64,000 nucleotides of DNA from assembly GCA_048213135.1 (NCBI GenBank), contig PS015041.1, positions 21,593 to 85,592 of the forward strand, given 5' to 3'. The notes under the pieces were generated by a model. That model was given only the letters and a program-made list of their open reading frames with translations. It ran no database searches and was not told the origin of the DNA. Every line of letters begins with the position of its first letter. The stretch's first letter is position 1. The position numbers and the translations under genes were made by a program. Of this stretch, positions 35,501-44,252 are shown in pieces. Origin of the DNA: Reclinomonas americana ATCC 50394 (taxonomy: Eukaryota > Jakobida > Jakobea > Jakobida).

Positions 35501-35964
35501 GCCTGGAGACGTTGGTGAACGAGGATGAGCGAGATGTTCATGGAGGCTCGCCGTTACACTGTGCTGCTTGGCGTGGTCACCTTGCCGTGCTGGAGTATCT
35601 GTGGGAGGAGAGTGGAATTGGTCTGCAACTTGCACCGCTGGTTGACGACTTTGGCTGGACGTCGCTCATGTATGCAGCCGACGGCGGTCACCTGGCAGTG
35701 GTGGAGTGGCTTCTAGCCGATGAGCAACGATGCTCACGAGAGATGGTGTTTGCTGTGACGAATGACGAAGCACGGCTGAGTGGTTCCACTGCACTGCATT
35801 ATGCCGCCGAGAAAGGCCACGAATCAATTGTGCGACTCCTGGCCACTGCCTATCCGGATCTTATTCTCAAGGTCAACAAGGACGGCAAGACGGCTGCCCA
35901 CGTGGCTCGTACCGCGGATAAGTGCGACGTGGTTGATTTACTGGATCGAATGTCATCGCAGTAG
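29555..35964 (+). CDS. Ankyrin-only paralogue C, partly in gaps, possibly a pseudogene
   Basis: It starts like A and B with a five-base first exon ATGAG (29555-29559) and then continues with ankyrin cassettes only. These lie at 29615-30160, 30219-30762, 30832-31374, 31435-31986, 32047-32592, 32650-33064 into a gap, an end at 34055-34185, 34262-34776 into a gap, an end at 35337-35367, and 35430-35964. The second cassette is 544 nt: near 30548 two bases are missing relative to its siblings, and the frame breaks after LAVT. Because every cassette is phase 2/2, skipping it would restore the frame. The last cassette ends RMSSQ-stop, with no coiled coil, HEPN or kinase before the shared 3' flank, so those exons were deleted. 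It could be a truncated decoy or regulatory version, or a decaying copy. Gaps at 33065-34054 and 34777-35336 hide at least one cassette boundary each. Confidence 0.7.
31375..32592 (+). repeat. Recent duplication of an ankyrin cassette with its intron
   Basis: Cassettes 31435-31986 and 32047-32592 are almost identical over their first ~250 bases (one difference seen), and diverge later. Their upstream introns (31375-31434 and 31987-32046) differ at about one base. The same intron sequence, slightly diverged, precedes a cassette in gene A (11290-11349). This shows copying of an exon plus its intron within and between genes, by unequal crossing-over or gene conversion. Confidence 0.85.
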
Positions 35965-36119
35965 GTGAAGAGTGATCAAGAACGCAGGGACACTGTTGTA
36001 CATGGGTAGAGGCTTGCAGTCTTTGAGATCTCGGTGTGCACCACACATCCCATATTTATCACATACAGGCAACTCGATGATTTAATTCTCCCCCCCTCCC
36101 CCCACCTCCCTTACCACCC
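35965..36119. other. 3' flank of unit C
   Basis: It retains the duplicated CAACTCGATGATTTAATT flank (near 36070-36088) between the gene C stop and the CotH stop on the other strand. This shows that the missing 3' exons of gene C were lost internally and not by truncation of the unit. Confidence 0.7.
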
Positions 36120-36736
36120 CTACTCCACCCCATTCCCCCTCAGCCGACGACCCACTCCCTGGCCCACCACCTCCACCACCTCCGCCGCCACCCCCACATG
36201 ATCAATATGCTCATCAATCCACTGACCCCGCCGAGCCAGCCACGCCTTCAATCCCTCCAACTCACCCGCCCACGTCGTCGGCACCGGCTGGCACTGATCG
36301 TTGAAATCACTATACATCCAGCGCACCTATGAGGCAGAGTGGAGACGAAACAAGTGAGGGGGGAAAACGCACACTCCAAGCTCAGGCCAGCGAACAAAGT
36401 TGCGGGCGGCGGCCTCGGCCACCTCCGCAGCATAGCTGTCAATCTGGCGCAACAGGTAGTCCTCCGAGAGCAGGCCACCAGGCGCGCGCAGCTCGTGCCA
36501 ACGTGCGGCCACTTTGGCGGCGAACTTGGGGTCTTGGAACAAACGGGACCACCTGTGGACGGGGGGAAGGAGGAGATAGGAGATGGTGAGGAGAAGGGGG
36601 AGAAAGGGAAAGCAATGGGAAAGACATGCAACAGAGGAAGAAGAAGAAGATGAGCAAGAAGAACAAGATGAAGAAGGATGATGAAGAAGAAGAAGAGGGA
36701 GAAGAAGAAGAAGGAGGAGGAGGAGAAGAAGAAGAA

Positions 36737-36771
<35 letters not shown>

Positions 36772-39700
36772 AGAAGAAGAAGAAGAAGAAGAAAGTGTCA
36801 CAGGCTTCGCACACTCCCCCCCTTACATGCCTTATATGAGGTCTCCCATTGCAAGGGTCAAGGGTAACGGGTTAAGGATCACGTACCCAAGGGTCAAGAA
36901 CAAAGGGTCAAGGAGCAAAAGCTATGAAAAGCATATATAAGGGGGTATAAATGGCATGTAAAGGGGGGGAGTGTGCGAAGCACGTAACAAAAGAGAAGAA
37001 GAAGAACGAGGAAAGGAAGAAGAAGAAGAAGGAGAAGAACAAGGTCAACGAACCATATGGGCAACCGCGAGTCACGATTCGCCGGCTGCGGCCACTGCAT
37101 CGGCCACGCCCACGTGGTATGATCGCAGCTGTTGTTGTCGGTCTCGTTGTAGTTGTACAGACCATCCTCGCGATCCCACAACTGCGCACGCACACGTGAG
37201 TGTCGCAGCAGCAGCACAACACGTCACTGCATGTCGTACAAACCGGACCCGACACCAGCTTGTCCTCGCGGTCCTTGTAGTAGAAGGTGTTGCGCTGCAC
37301 TGCTGGGTGAGTCAATGCGATGATACGAGTTCAACAATAACAGCACGCACCACATACGAGTCCCCGTCCTTGGTCAACTCGTTCATGCAAAACGTGTCGA
37401 CAAAGGTGGACTCGTAAATCCAGTCGTGATAGTGATCCGCAAAGTCGTCCTGCAACATCAGCCGCTCCAGGTCGTTGAAGTAGCTCTGGACGACGGAGAC
37501 AATCAGTGGACAATAACCACCACGAAACACTACGTCGCACCGCTGTGCGCGCACGCGCACCGAAACGTACTGCATCTGGTTGGCGGTCACCGACTCCGGA
37601 TAGTGGACAATGTAGTTCACGCCCAGCGGCGTGACAAACACGTGATCGCCCGGATTGATGACGTCGTGCTGCCACCACACGCGCGCGTGTCAGCACCCCC
37701 GAAAGCACCAGAGCACAGAAGGATAGGAATCGCTAATGAACCTTGATAATGTAACCGCCAGTGATCTTGGTCGACGACGTGTCGTCCTCCGGATCGAGCG
37801 CCTTGATGTCGATGCGGTTGCTTCCGCGCTCCACTTGCTCCATCACGTAGTACAGACCTGCAGTGCATCAGCACCAAGTGAGTGGGGATGGTGAAGAGAG
37901 ACGGAGAGAAGCGGGTAGTGAATCACCCCAGTAATCGTCCTCGGTGGGCGTCGTGCGGCCGGGCGGACAGAAGAACATCTCCACTGCCACCATGCGTGGC
38001 GACCAGGAGTCTCCCATGGCGGAGGGCCAGGAGAGGGCCAGCCGGTTGCGAACCAGGGCTTTGTCCTGAGGGGAGTCAGGGAAAGGGCGAGGACGTCAAG
38101 ATAGGAATCAATCGCCATGCAGTGGGTAAAGTGGTGGTGGTGATGATGGTGGTGGCGTTTCTACTCACTGCGTCTTGCGTTCCTGTCTTTTCCTCGTTTC
38201 CTCCAGTCTGCCCTTCACCATCTCTTCTTGTTGTCTTCCTTTTCCTCCCCCTTCTGCTTCTCTCTTTCCTTCTCTCTTTTGCTCTCTTCCCCTTCTTTTG
38301 CCACACCCACTCACCGAATAGCTGGCATACAACACCCACGCATCACTGCTCGGCATGCCCACCATCTCATGGTCCGCCGACAGCTTCAGTCCAAAGTTGT
38401 GCTTCGGCAACCTGCGCGTGCCGCGTGAGACGACGAGAAGCGGACTAATTTGGAAGTTGTCTCGAGAGAGATGTGGCAGGCAACGAGTCTCAGGTTGACG
38501 TGGCTGTTTGCGTGCTCAGCTACAGAACGAGACAGGAAACAGGGAATGTTTTGTGGCAGAGCTCTCTTCAATGAATGGCAACAATCAACAAGAGGAAGAC
38601 ACTGTCAAAGGCGGAAGCAGGAGAGAGAAAAGAACTGGAGTGTCTTCTGTGCAAAAACGGGAGACTGAGAACAGTGAGGGGGAGGAGAGCGAAGACAGAA
38701 ACAGGAAGAGGGCGAGTCTTGCGACGGAAAAACTACCCAGCGTCTTCTGACGGAAGAACGAAAAGAGAGAGAGAGAGAGAAAAGGGGGGGAGGGGGGGGG
38801 GGGGGGGGGAGAGACGCGAGACGACACGAGGAGGTAGAGNNNNNNNNNNNNNNNNNNNNNNNNNNNNNNNNNNNNNNNNNNNNNNNNNNNNNNNNNNNNN
38901 NNNNNNNNNNNNNNNNNNNNNNNNNNNNNNNNNNNNNNNNNNNNNNNNNNNNNNNNNNNNNGGAAGGACTAGACGCAGGAAAGGAGCAAAGACAAAGCGA
39001 GCCATCAGAGAAGAAGTGAACACTGAGGAGAGAGAGCAGCAGAAAACAGGAAAGACAAAAATGCGACGTGATTCTCCGCAGCGAACGGCGAATGCAAACG
39101 ACAGAAGGGAACAGAAAGAAGACAGATGCAGAGAAGGAGCAAAGGACAGTGTCTTGCGTGGAATCGCTCTCCGCAGCGAGCGGCGAACGAGACGAAGGGA
39201 AGCAAAAATGAAGAAAAGAACGAGAGCGTTCTGTGCAACAACGGGTGAGTGAGAACAGAGAGGGGACGATAGACGCTGTAAAGGAGCAACGATAAAGCGA
39301 GTGGCTCCCACCAGAGAAAGAGAGAGAGCAGAAGAAGAGGGAGAGCGACAGAAAACAGGAATGGAAACAACGCAACGCGGCATGCGGAAGAACGAGAAGA
39401 GGGAGACAAAGACAGAAGCAGAGAAGGAGCAGAGAATGCGGTGTGCCTTCTGGAATGCAACTCGCCACAGCAAACGGCGAACGAGACGAAGAGAGGCGAA
39501 GCATGAAAGGAGCTCGAAACAAGACACGTCTCGCGGAAGAACTCCCACCACACAGGAGATGAGAGAGAGACACACACACGCCCACTCCTTTCACACGCAA
39601 CGTCAACGTGTACTCTCCACGCAGACGCAAGCGAATCGCCGCATCACTCCACTGCGGAGTGTCGGTGAGGAAATTGCGCTTGTTCTTGTCATTGGAGATG

Positions 39701-40054
39701 ACAGCGAAGGCACCGTCCACCCACGTCTCTGCACAAGAAAGAGAGACACACACACACAAGCGCATGAGTGTGAGAGCAGGAAATTACTGAACGTCCACAA
39801 AGACAAACTGTTCAGTGACGGCTGCGGCGCACTGACGACAATGATGGGCAGGTTGGAGGACCACGGTGTCTGTGCATAGGAGGCAAGAGTGAGCGCGTGA
39901 CAAAAAAGCAAAGAGTGTGTGTGTGTCTGTCTAACTTGTCTGTCACACTCACCGCTTGTGCGTGCGACAGTGTGATTGTGGTGGTGGCGAGGGTGGCCGC
40001 GAGGGCCGAGAGGAGCAGGAGGCAGGTGAGCGTGAGTGCGCGTGGTGAGTGCAT
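36120..40054 (-). CDS. Secreted CotH-kinase family protein
   Basis: Apparently complete. The first exon (40054-39953) is a 34-residue signal peptide (MHSPRALTLTCLLLLSALAA, then Thr-rich). Following exons give SNLPIIVV (~39870), a DGAFAVISNDKNKRNFLTD segment (~39720), IRLRLRG, LPKHNFGLKL...SDAWVLYASYS (~38400-38313), DKALVRNRLALSW (~38065), YYVMEQVERGSNRIDIKAL with ITGGYIIK (~37860-37742), FNDLERLMLQDDFADHYHDW (~37480), TFYYKDREDKLVSGPV (~37280), WDREDGLYNYN (~37160) and the WSRLFQDPKF and SDFNDQCQ end exons. This motif order is that of CotH kinases, atypical protein kinases known from spore coats and secreted eukaryotic proteins. The introns show it is nuclear. The long repeat intron (38450-39600) may hide a small exon near the LRG segment. 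The 3' two exons exist in two extra broken copies beside ankyrin genes A and B. Confidence 0.85.
36560..36800. repeat. Purine tract in CotH intron
   Basis: GAAGAA/GGAGAA repeats with a (CAG)n-type stretch near 36740-36770, next to the penultimate CotH exon. It corresponds to the tracts at which the two partial CotH copies stop matching. Confidence 0.8.
36804..36981. mobile_element. Short TIR element (MITE-like), ~178 bp
   Basis: The left end begins GCTTCGCACACTCCCC (36804) and continues through TTACATGCC. The right end is the reverse complement of this, finishing GGAGTGTGCGAAGC at 36981, giving terminal inverted repeats of about 28-30 bp. The interior has three AGGGTCAAG words and no coding capacity. 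It sits in an intron of the CotH gene, absent from the matching parts of copies 1 and 2. A target-site duplication is not obvious. It is called MITE-like from structure only. Confidence 0.65.
38640..39560. repeat. Intronic degenerate tandem repeats with gap
   Basis: This CotH intron is made of repeating blocks recognisable by GAGCAAAGACAAAGCGAG-like and CTCCGCAGCGAACGGCGAA-like words (near 38980, 39080, 39120, 39165, 39270 and 39470), interrupted by a gap at 38840-38961. On the gene's sense strand it is pyrimidine-rich. No exon could be supported here. Confidence 0.65.
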
Positions 40055-40310
40055 GTTTTTCACGAGATCGGAAATTTCATATGCATTGATACAGCAGCGT
40101 GGCAAAAACTTTCTGCAAGGAGGTGACCTCCGGAATACATTACTCAACCACGCTGTTTGATGCAGATGGCGGTTCCTGAGTTGGTTATGCGGTGAAGATC
40201 GCAGTTCTCGGCTTGTTCGGAGCTCCGAGAGCGCACATGTACACACACAGGGAACCTGCTGCTGCCTCAAGATTGGTGTCTGTGTTGATGTTTTGGATAT
40301 GGTTGAACTT

Positions 40311-40645
40311 GGTCATCAAGACAGCTGTTTGCTTGTTTGTTGGTGAATGAATTGTTGTTGTTGTACCCCATTTCGGACAAATCTTTGTCGCTTCAAGTAT
40401 AAAAACAGAACGGTTGATTTGCAAGGGGTACAACAGGGGCGCATTGGAATCTACGTCATGCATTCTACGGAGTGGCACCTTCAGTGGACCGCAGAGATTT
40501 CTCAGTTGCAAGATCTTGCACGGTGAAAAAGCTCGGACCCTGCCGGCACCAGTTTTAAATTTGGGTTCCACTTGGCTGAGCTCGTTGCGCTGCCAACAGC
40601 TATAATTCATTCACCAACAAACAAGCAACAGCTGTCTTGATGACC
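40311..40645. mobile_element. TIR element, ~335 bp, intergenic
   Basis: Left end GGTCATCAAGACAGCTGTTT at 40311 and right end GCAACAGCTGTCTTGATGACC ending at 40645 are inverted repeats of about 42-44 bp, running inward to GGTGAATGAATT / AATTCATTCACC with one indel. The interior holds a TATAAAAAC word and short ORFs without similarity I can recognise. It lies between the divergent CotH and secretory-protein genes. A non-autonomous DNA element or a large hairpin are the two readings. Confidence 0.68.
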
Positions 40646-40894
40646 ACAACCGCAGCGTATGGTAGCCTTCGATCTTAATTTAAGCTTCGCGCTTCCTTCA
40701 CCGCTGCGAGTAGACAAACGACCATGGCCAGTTTCGCGAACTCACACGGCGCCGCACGGTGAAGCCGGAGCGACCGCCCAGCACGTGCAGCACTGTAGAC
40801 TCACCACGTAGGCTACACTGTACACGTGTGCTCGCGCCGGATATCATAGATATCTCGCATTTTTTGTATTCGTTGGAGAGAGAAATCCGTACTC
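40646..40894 (+). promoter_or_regulatory. Upstream region of small secretory protein gene
   Basis: About 250 bp between the TIR element and the ATG at 40895, including a GATATCATAGATATC imperfect palindrome near 40840-40855. The rest of the intergenic space (40055-40310) holds no gene I can support. Confidence 0.35.
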
Positions 40895-41362
40895 ATGCGT
40901 CTCGCATTGTTGGCCATTGTCTGCGTTGTGTGCGCCTTCGCACTGGCGAGTGTCGTGGACGCTCGCCGCATGACACGCGAGGAGATGCGTGCTGCGCTGC
41001 AGGAGCTCGATGGTTTGCTTTTCGCTTGTGAACATTGCGTGTTGTTCGCGATCGTGCGATCCAACTGCTGCTCTCCCTCACGCGCTCAGCGGCGGGCATC
41101 TTCGAGGTTGAGGACGAGGAGGAGGAGGAGGCTGAGGTGTCGGCTGGTGACTCGGTGAGAGTGGTGTCACTCGTCACTGATGCAGAAGAACATTTTGACT
41201 GACGACGACTGTTGCTGGTGTGGCTTGGTTTTGTGTTTGCGTGTCACTGCTCAGGTCGGCGCCACGGCTGTCACGTTTGCTGCGCTCTGCAAGAAAGGCA
41301 AATCCGGCAAGGGCATTGGAAAGAAGGACCGGTGGATCATTGTTCTCGGGAACTACATGTAT

Positions 41363-41428
<66 letters not shown>

Positions 41429-42102
41429 TGTGTGTAGACGAACGAAGAACGACGTACGTACGTACGTACGTACGTACGTACGTACGTACGTACGTACTAC
41501 GTACGTACGTACGTAGTAGTACGGTACGGTACGGTAACGGTACGGTACGNNNNNNNNNNNNNNNNNNNNNNNNNNNNNNNNNNNNNNNNNNNNNNNNNNN
41601 NNNNNNNNNNNNNNNNNNNNNNNNNNNNNNNNNNNNNNNNNNNNNNNNNNNNNNNNNNNNNNNNNNNNNNNNNNNNNNNNNNNNNNNNNNNNNNNNNNNN
41701 NNNNNNNNNNNNNNNNNNNNNNNNNNNNNNNNNNNNNNNNNNNNNNNNNNNNNNNNNNNNNNNNNNNNNNNNNNNNNNNNNNNNNNNNNNNNNNNNNNNN
41801 NNNNNNNNNNNNNNNNNNNNNNNNNNNNNNNNNNNNNNNNNNNNNNNNNNNNNNNNNNNNNNNNNNNNNNNNNNNNNNNNNNNNNNNNNNNNNNNNNNNN
41901 NNNNNNNNNNNNNNNNNNNNNNNNNNNNNNNNNNNNNNNNNNNNNNNNNNNNNNNNNNNNNNNNNNNNNNNNNNNNNNNNNNNNNNNNNNNNNNNNNNNN
42001 NNNNNNNNNNNNNNNNNNNNCGTACGTACGTACGTACGTACGTACGTACGTTACGGTACGTACGTACGTACGAGAGAGTACGAGAGAGTAGACGAGAGAG
42101 AG

Positions 42103-42143
<41 letters not shown>

Positions 42144-42597
42144 CGTTGTGTGCACAAAGAAGAGGCTCTCAGGTCTCACTGATGATCATGATCATGATGG
42201 CAGGATGGACGAGGCGCACTACGCTGAGGCCGCCAAGACGGCGCAAGACGACGCCGGCGTCGCCATCAAGGCCAATGCCATTCACGCTGCCGGCTACTTC
42301 CTCGGCAAGTACCCGGCGGACAAGAGCGGCAAGCAGAAGCGTGCGTATTCCACCATGTGTGTTGTGTGTTGTGTCGTGTCTCACCGTGCGCCATTTGGCA
42401 CACGCACAGTTACGGCGGCCAGTCGTCACGGCAAGCTTGTTGTCATTGGCGGTGCGACCAAGGACGGCAACGCGTACTCGTTTGACGGCGATACCTGGAA
42501 TCTGGACTTCGCCGATGTGCAGACCGCGACTCGTTTCTACGAAGCCGTCACCAACGCCAACATTGGCGTCGTCTCCCTCGGCCAGTTCGCCGGGTGA
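40895..42597 (+). CDS. Small secretory-pathway protein, 205 aa, unknown
   Basis: Five exons (40895-41012, 41090-41154, 41255-41364, 42204-42340, 42410-42597) total 618 nt with consistent phases. The N-terminus is a clear signal peptide (MRLALLAIVCVVCAFALASV then VDA/RR). A Glu-rich patch (EVEDEEEEEAEV) follows. The rest contains KKDRWIIVLGNYMYW, later GKLVVIGGATKDGNAYSFDG and a final helix ATRFYEAVTNANIG. The tryptophan-strand start, a strand-rich middle and a C-terminal helix recall the layout of a PH fold, but PH domains are rarely lumenal, so this is weak. There are no N-glycosylation or Cys patterns of note. Intron 3 contains a (GA)n/(CGTA)n array and a gap. A GTGAGG donor at the stop codon leaves open a longer form. 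Confidence 0.72.
41365..42143. repeat. (GA)n and (CGTA)n microsatellites with gap
   Basis: A (GA)n run (about 41366-41425), a (CGTA)n array (about 41451-41550) and CGGTA repeats run up to a gap (41550-42020). After it (CGTA)n and (GA)n resume in reverse order. This palindromic arrangement around the gap suggests an inverted duplication or a collapsed array. It lies in an intron. Confidence 0.85.
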
Positions 42598-42660
42598 GGT
42601 GGTGTGAATTGCACACAGGTTGCGAATGAAGGATCAGGAGATGGATTGTATTACCAGATT

Positions 42661-42698
<38 letters not shown>

Positions 42699-43275
42699 GA
42701 TGGCGTTGTTGTCCAACAGTCATCTGCACAATTTCCCGACCGTGTTCGCTGCTCTCCTCTCCCTCCCTGTTTCCGCCAAGGAAGGTGCAGCCGCGAGCGG
42801 TTGGTACCCTGCTCGTGGGGCAGCTTGCCAGCGAGCTGCACCTTCCGTGTAATCGCCGAGTTTCCAGAATGGCGAACATGACCGGTTTTGCATGCGATTG
42901 GTTCGAGCTGTTTTTTTTTCTCGCATTCGGTGCACCACCTGCGCGGTGCTGCAGTGGATCACACGCTATTCCAAGCACATACTCTCGTCTTGCCCCACTC
43001 CGTTGCGCATGGTCGTGGACAAGTGCCCCTTTCCGGCAGAATTCGAAATCCTGACACGACGATTAAAATAGCCGACTGCTGCACCCTCCCTCCACTCTCC
43101 CTCTTCTCCATGCCCCCTCACTCCCACTCTCCCTCGCATCCACCCACCCTCTCCTACACCACCTCTGCTACTCGCACCACACGATTCTCCACCCGCACGC
43201 GTCTTCTGCGCAGCACTGGCGGTGCTGCTGTGAGAATTTTCGCACCTCTGCACAATCAAACTTCGATTCTCGCAA
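42598..43275. other. Intergenic or 5' region with (CA)n; possible unassigned exon
   Basis: A (CA)n run lies at about 42662-42697 and CT-rich sequence at about 43080-43200. A plausible coding block on + is 42954-43073 (WITRYSKHILSSCPTPLRM, then CPFPAEFEIL, then a stop) after a CTGCAG acceptor. It has coding-like codon use, but I could not join it to either neighbour. Confidence 0.4.
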
Positions 43276-44118
43276 ATGTTGGAGAGAAGACCAGCGGAGG
43301 AGGTGCGCCTCTCCCTCTTTTCCTCTGTCTCCTCTGACACTGTCACTCACCCATTGCTCACTCACCAGGTGGATTTCATGAACCGCCTCCTCCTCGCCTG
43401 CGCCAAGGTTCTTCCTTTGATCACGCCACGCCATGATCTCTCTTTTTTTGTCTCTCATGGCCTCTCTCTCTCTTTCTCTTTCAGTGCCCTTGCTCTCTGG
43501 CCACTCTCCACCGTGTGGCACAGCGCACTGTACCCGGCATTCCTCGCCCGCTGATCCGCGGCATTGTCAATCTGCTTGTCTCCGAGGGCCGTCTGCGAGT
43601 GGTCCCTGCTTCTTCTTCTGCTGCTGCTGCAGCAGAGGCAGAAGAGGACGACAGCAGTGCTGCAGTCGCGGCAATGCGCGAGCTGCCCTTCTTTGCTGAC
43701 AACGAAGACAACGAGGACGATGATGAGGACGACGAGCGCGTTCTCTACGCCTCCACCCTGTCGTTCCTGCTGCTGGATGGCGCCAGGTGCTCTTCTTCTG
43801 GACTCGTCTGTCTCCTTTGTGTCCCTCTCTCCGCTGACCCCGCGATCATGCAGGAGCCGATCCAACTCACTCAGCGAGCTGCTGCCACCGACCTCCTCGG
43901 TTTCATCGTCATCGTCGTCGTCGGCCGCGTCATCGGCGTGCTCGGTGCAAGAGGTCCGCGTCGTAGTGGAGGACTGTGCGCCCGAGTCGCCTCCTCCTCC
44001 TCCACCACCTCCGCCACCACAGCCACCGGCCCCTGCTGTCGTCAAGCCATCGCCACCATCGTTCTGTGCCCTGTGTTTGCTCGAGGCCGGCAGGCCGAGT
44101 GCTCACTTGCGCGTGTAG
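43276..44118 (+). CDS. Acidic, Ser- and Pro-rich protein, unknown; 5' end uncertain
   Basis: Four exons fit in frame: one ending at 43308 (from an ATG at 43276, possibly with more upstream), 43370-43408 (VDFMNRLLLACAK), about 43485-43788 and about 43855-44118. The third exon gives a helical stretch, PRPLIRGIVNLLVSEGRLRV, then an Ala/Asp/Glu-rich acidic region (NEDNEDDDEDDE) and LYASTLSFLLLDGA. The last begins RSRSNSLSELLPP, then has a Ser run, a proline run (PPPPPPPPPPQPP) and a short CALCLLEAG end. The N-terminal part may be a small helical domain, and the rest looks disordered. I do not recognise the family. The codon pattern and preserved frame across three introns are the main support. 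Confidence 0.5.
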
Positions 44119-44252
44119 GGTGTGGCCACCGATCGCGGTGGAGTCGCACGCACAGACAGACGATGTCTGTCTGCGCGCTCCTCCTCCGCCTCCTCCTCCG
44201 TCGGCGCTCGTGCAGCTGTCGGTGCGATCGGTCGTGTCTGGCGGGGAGCTCC

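Noticed and set aside
38605-39765. 386-codon minus-strand frame as one exon of CotH
   Set aside because: Only its first ~40 residues match the CotH family. The rest is translated intronic repeat plus N positions.
36120-40054. Recent bacterial origin of the CotH-kinase gene
   Set aside because: It has many spliceosomal introns of the local type and a eukaryotic-style signal peptide. CotH kinases are also known in eukaryotes, so no recent transfer is supported.
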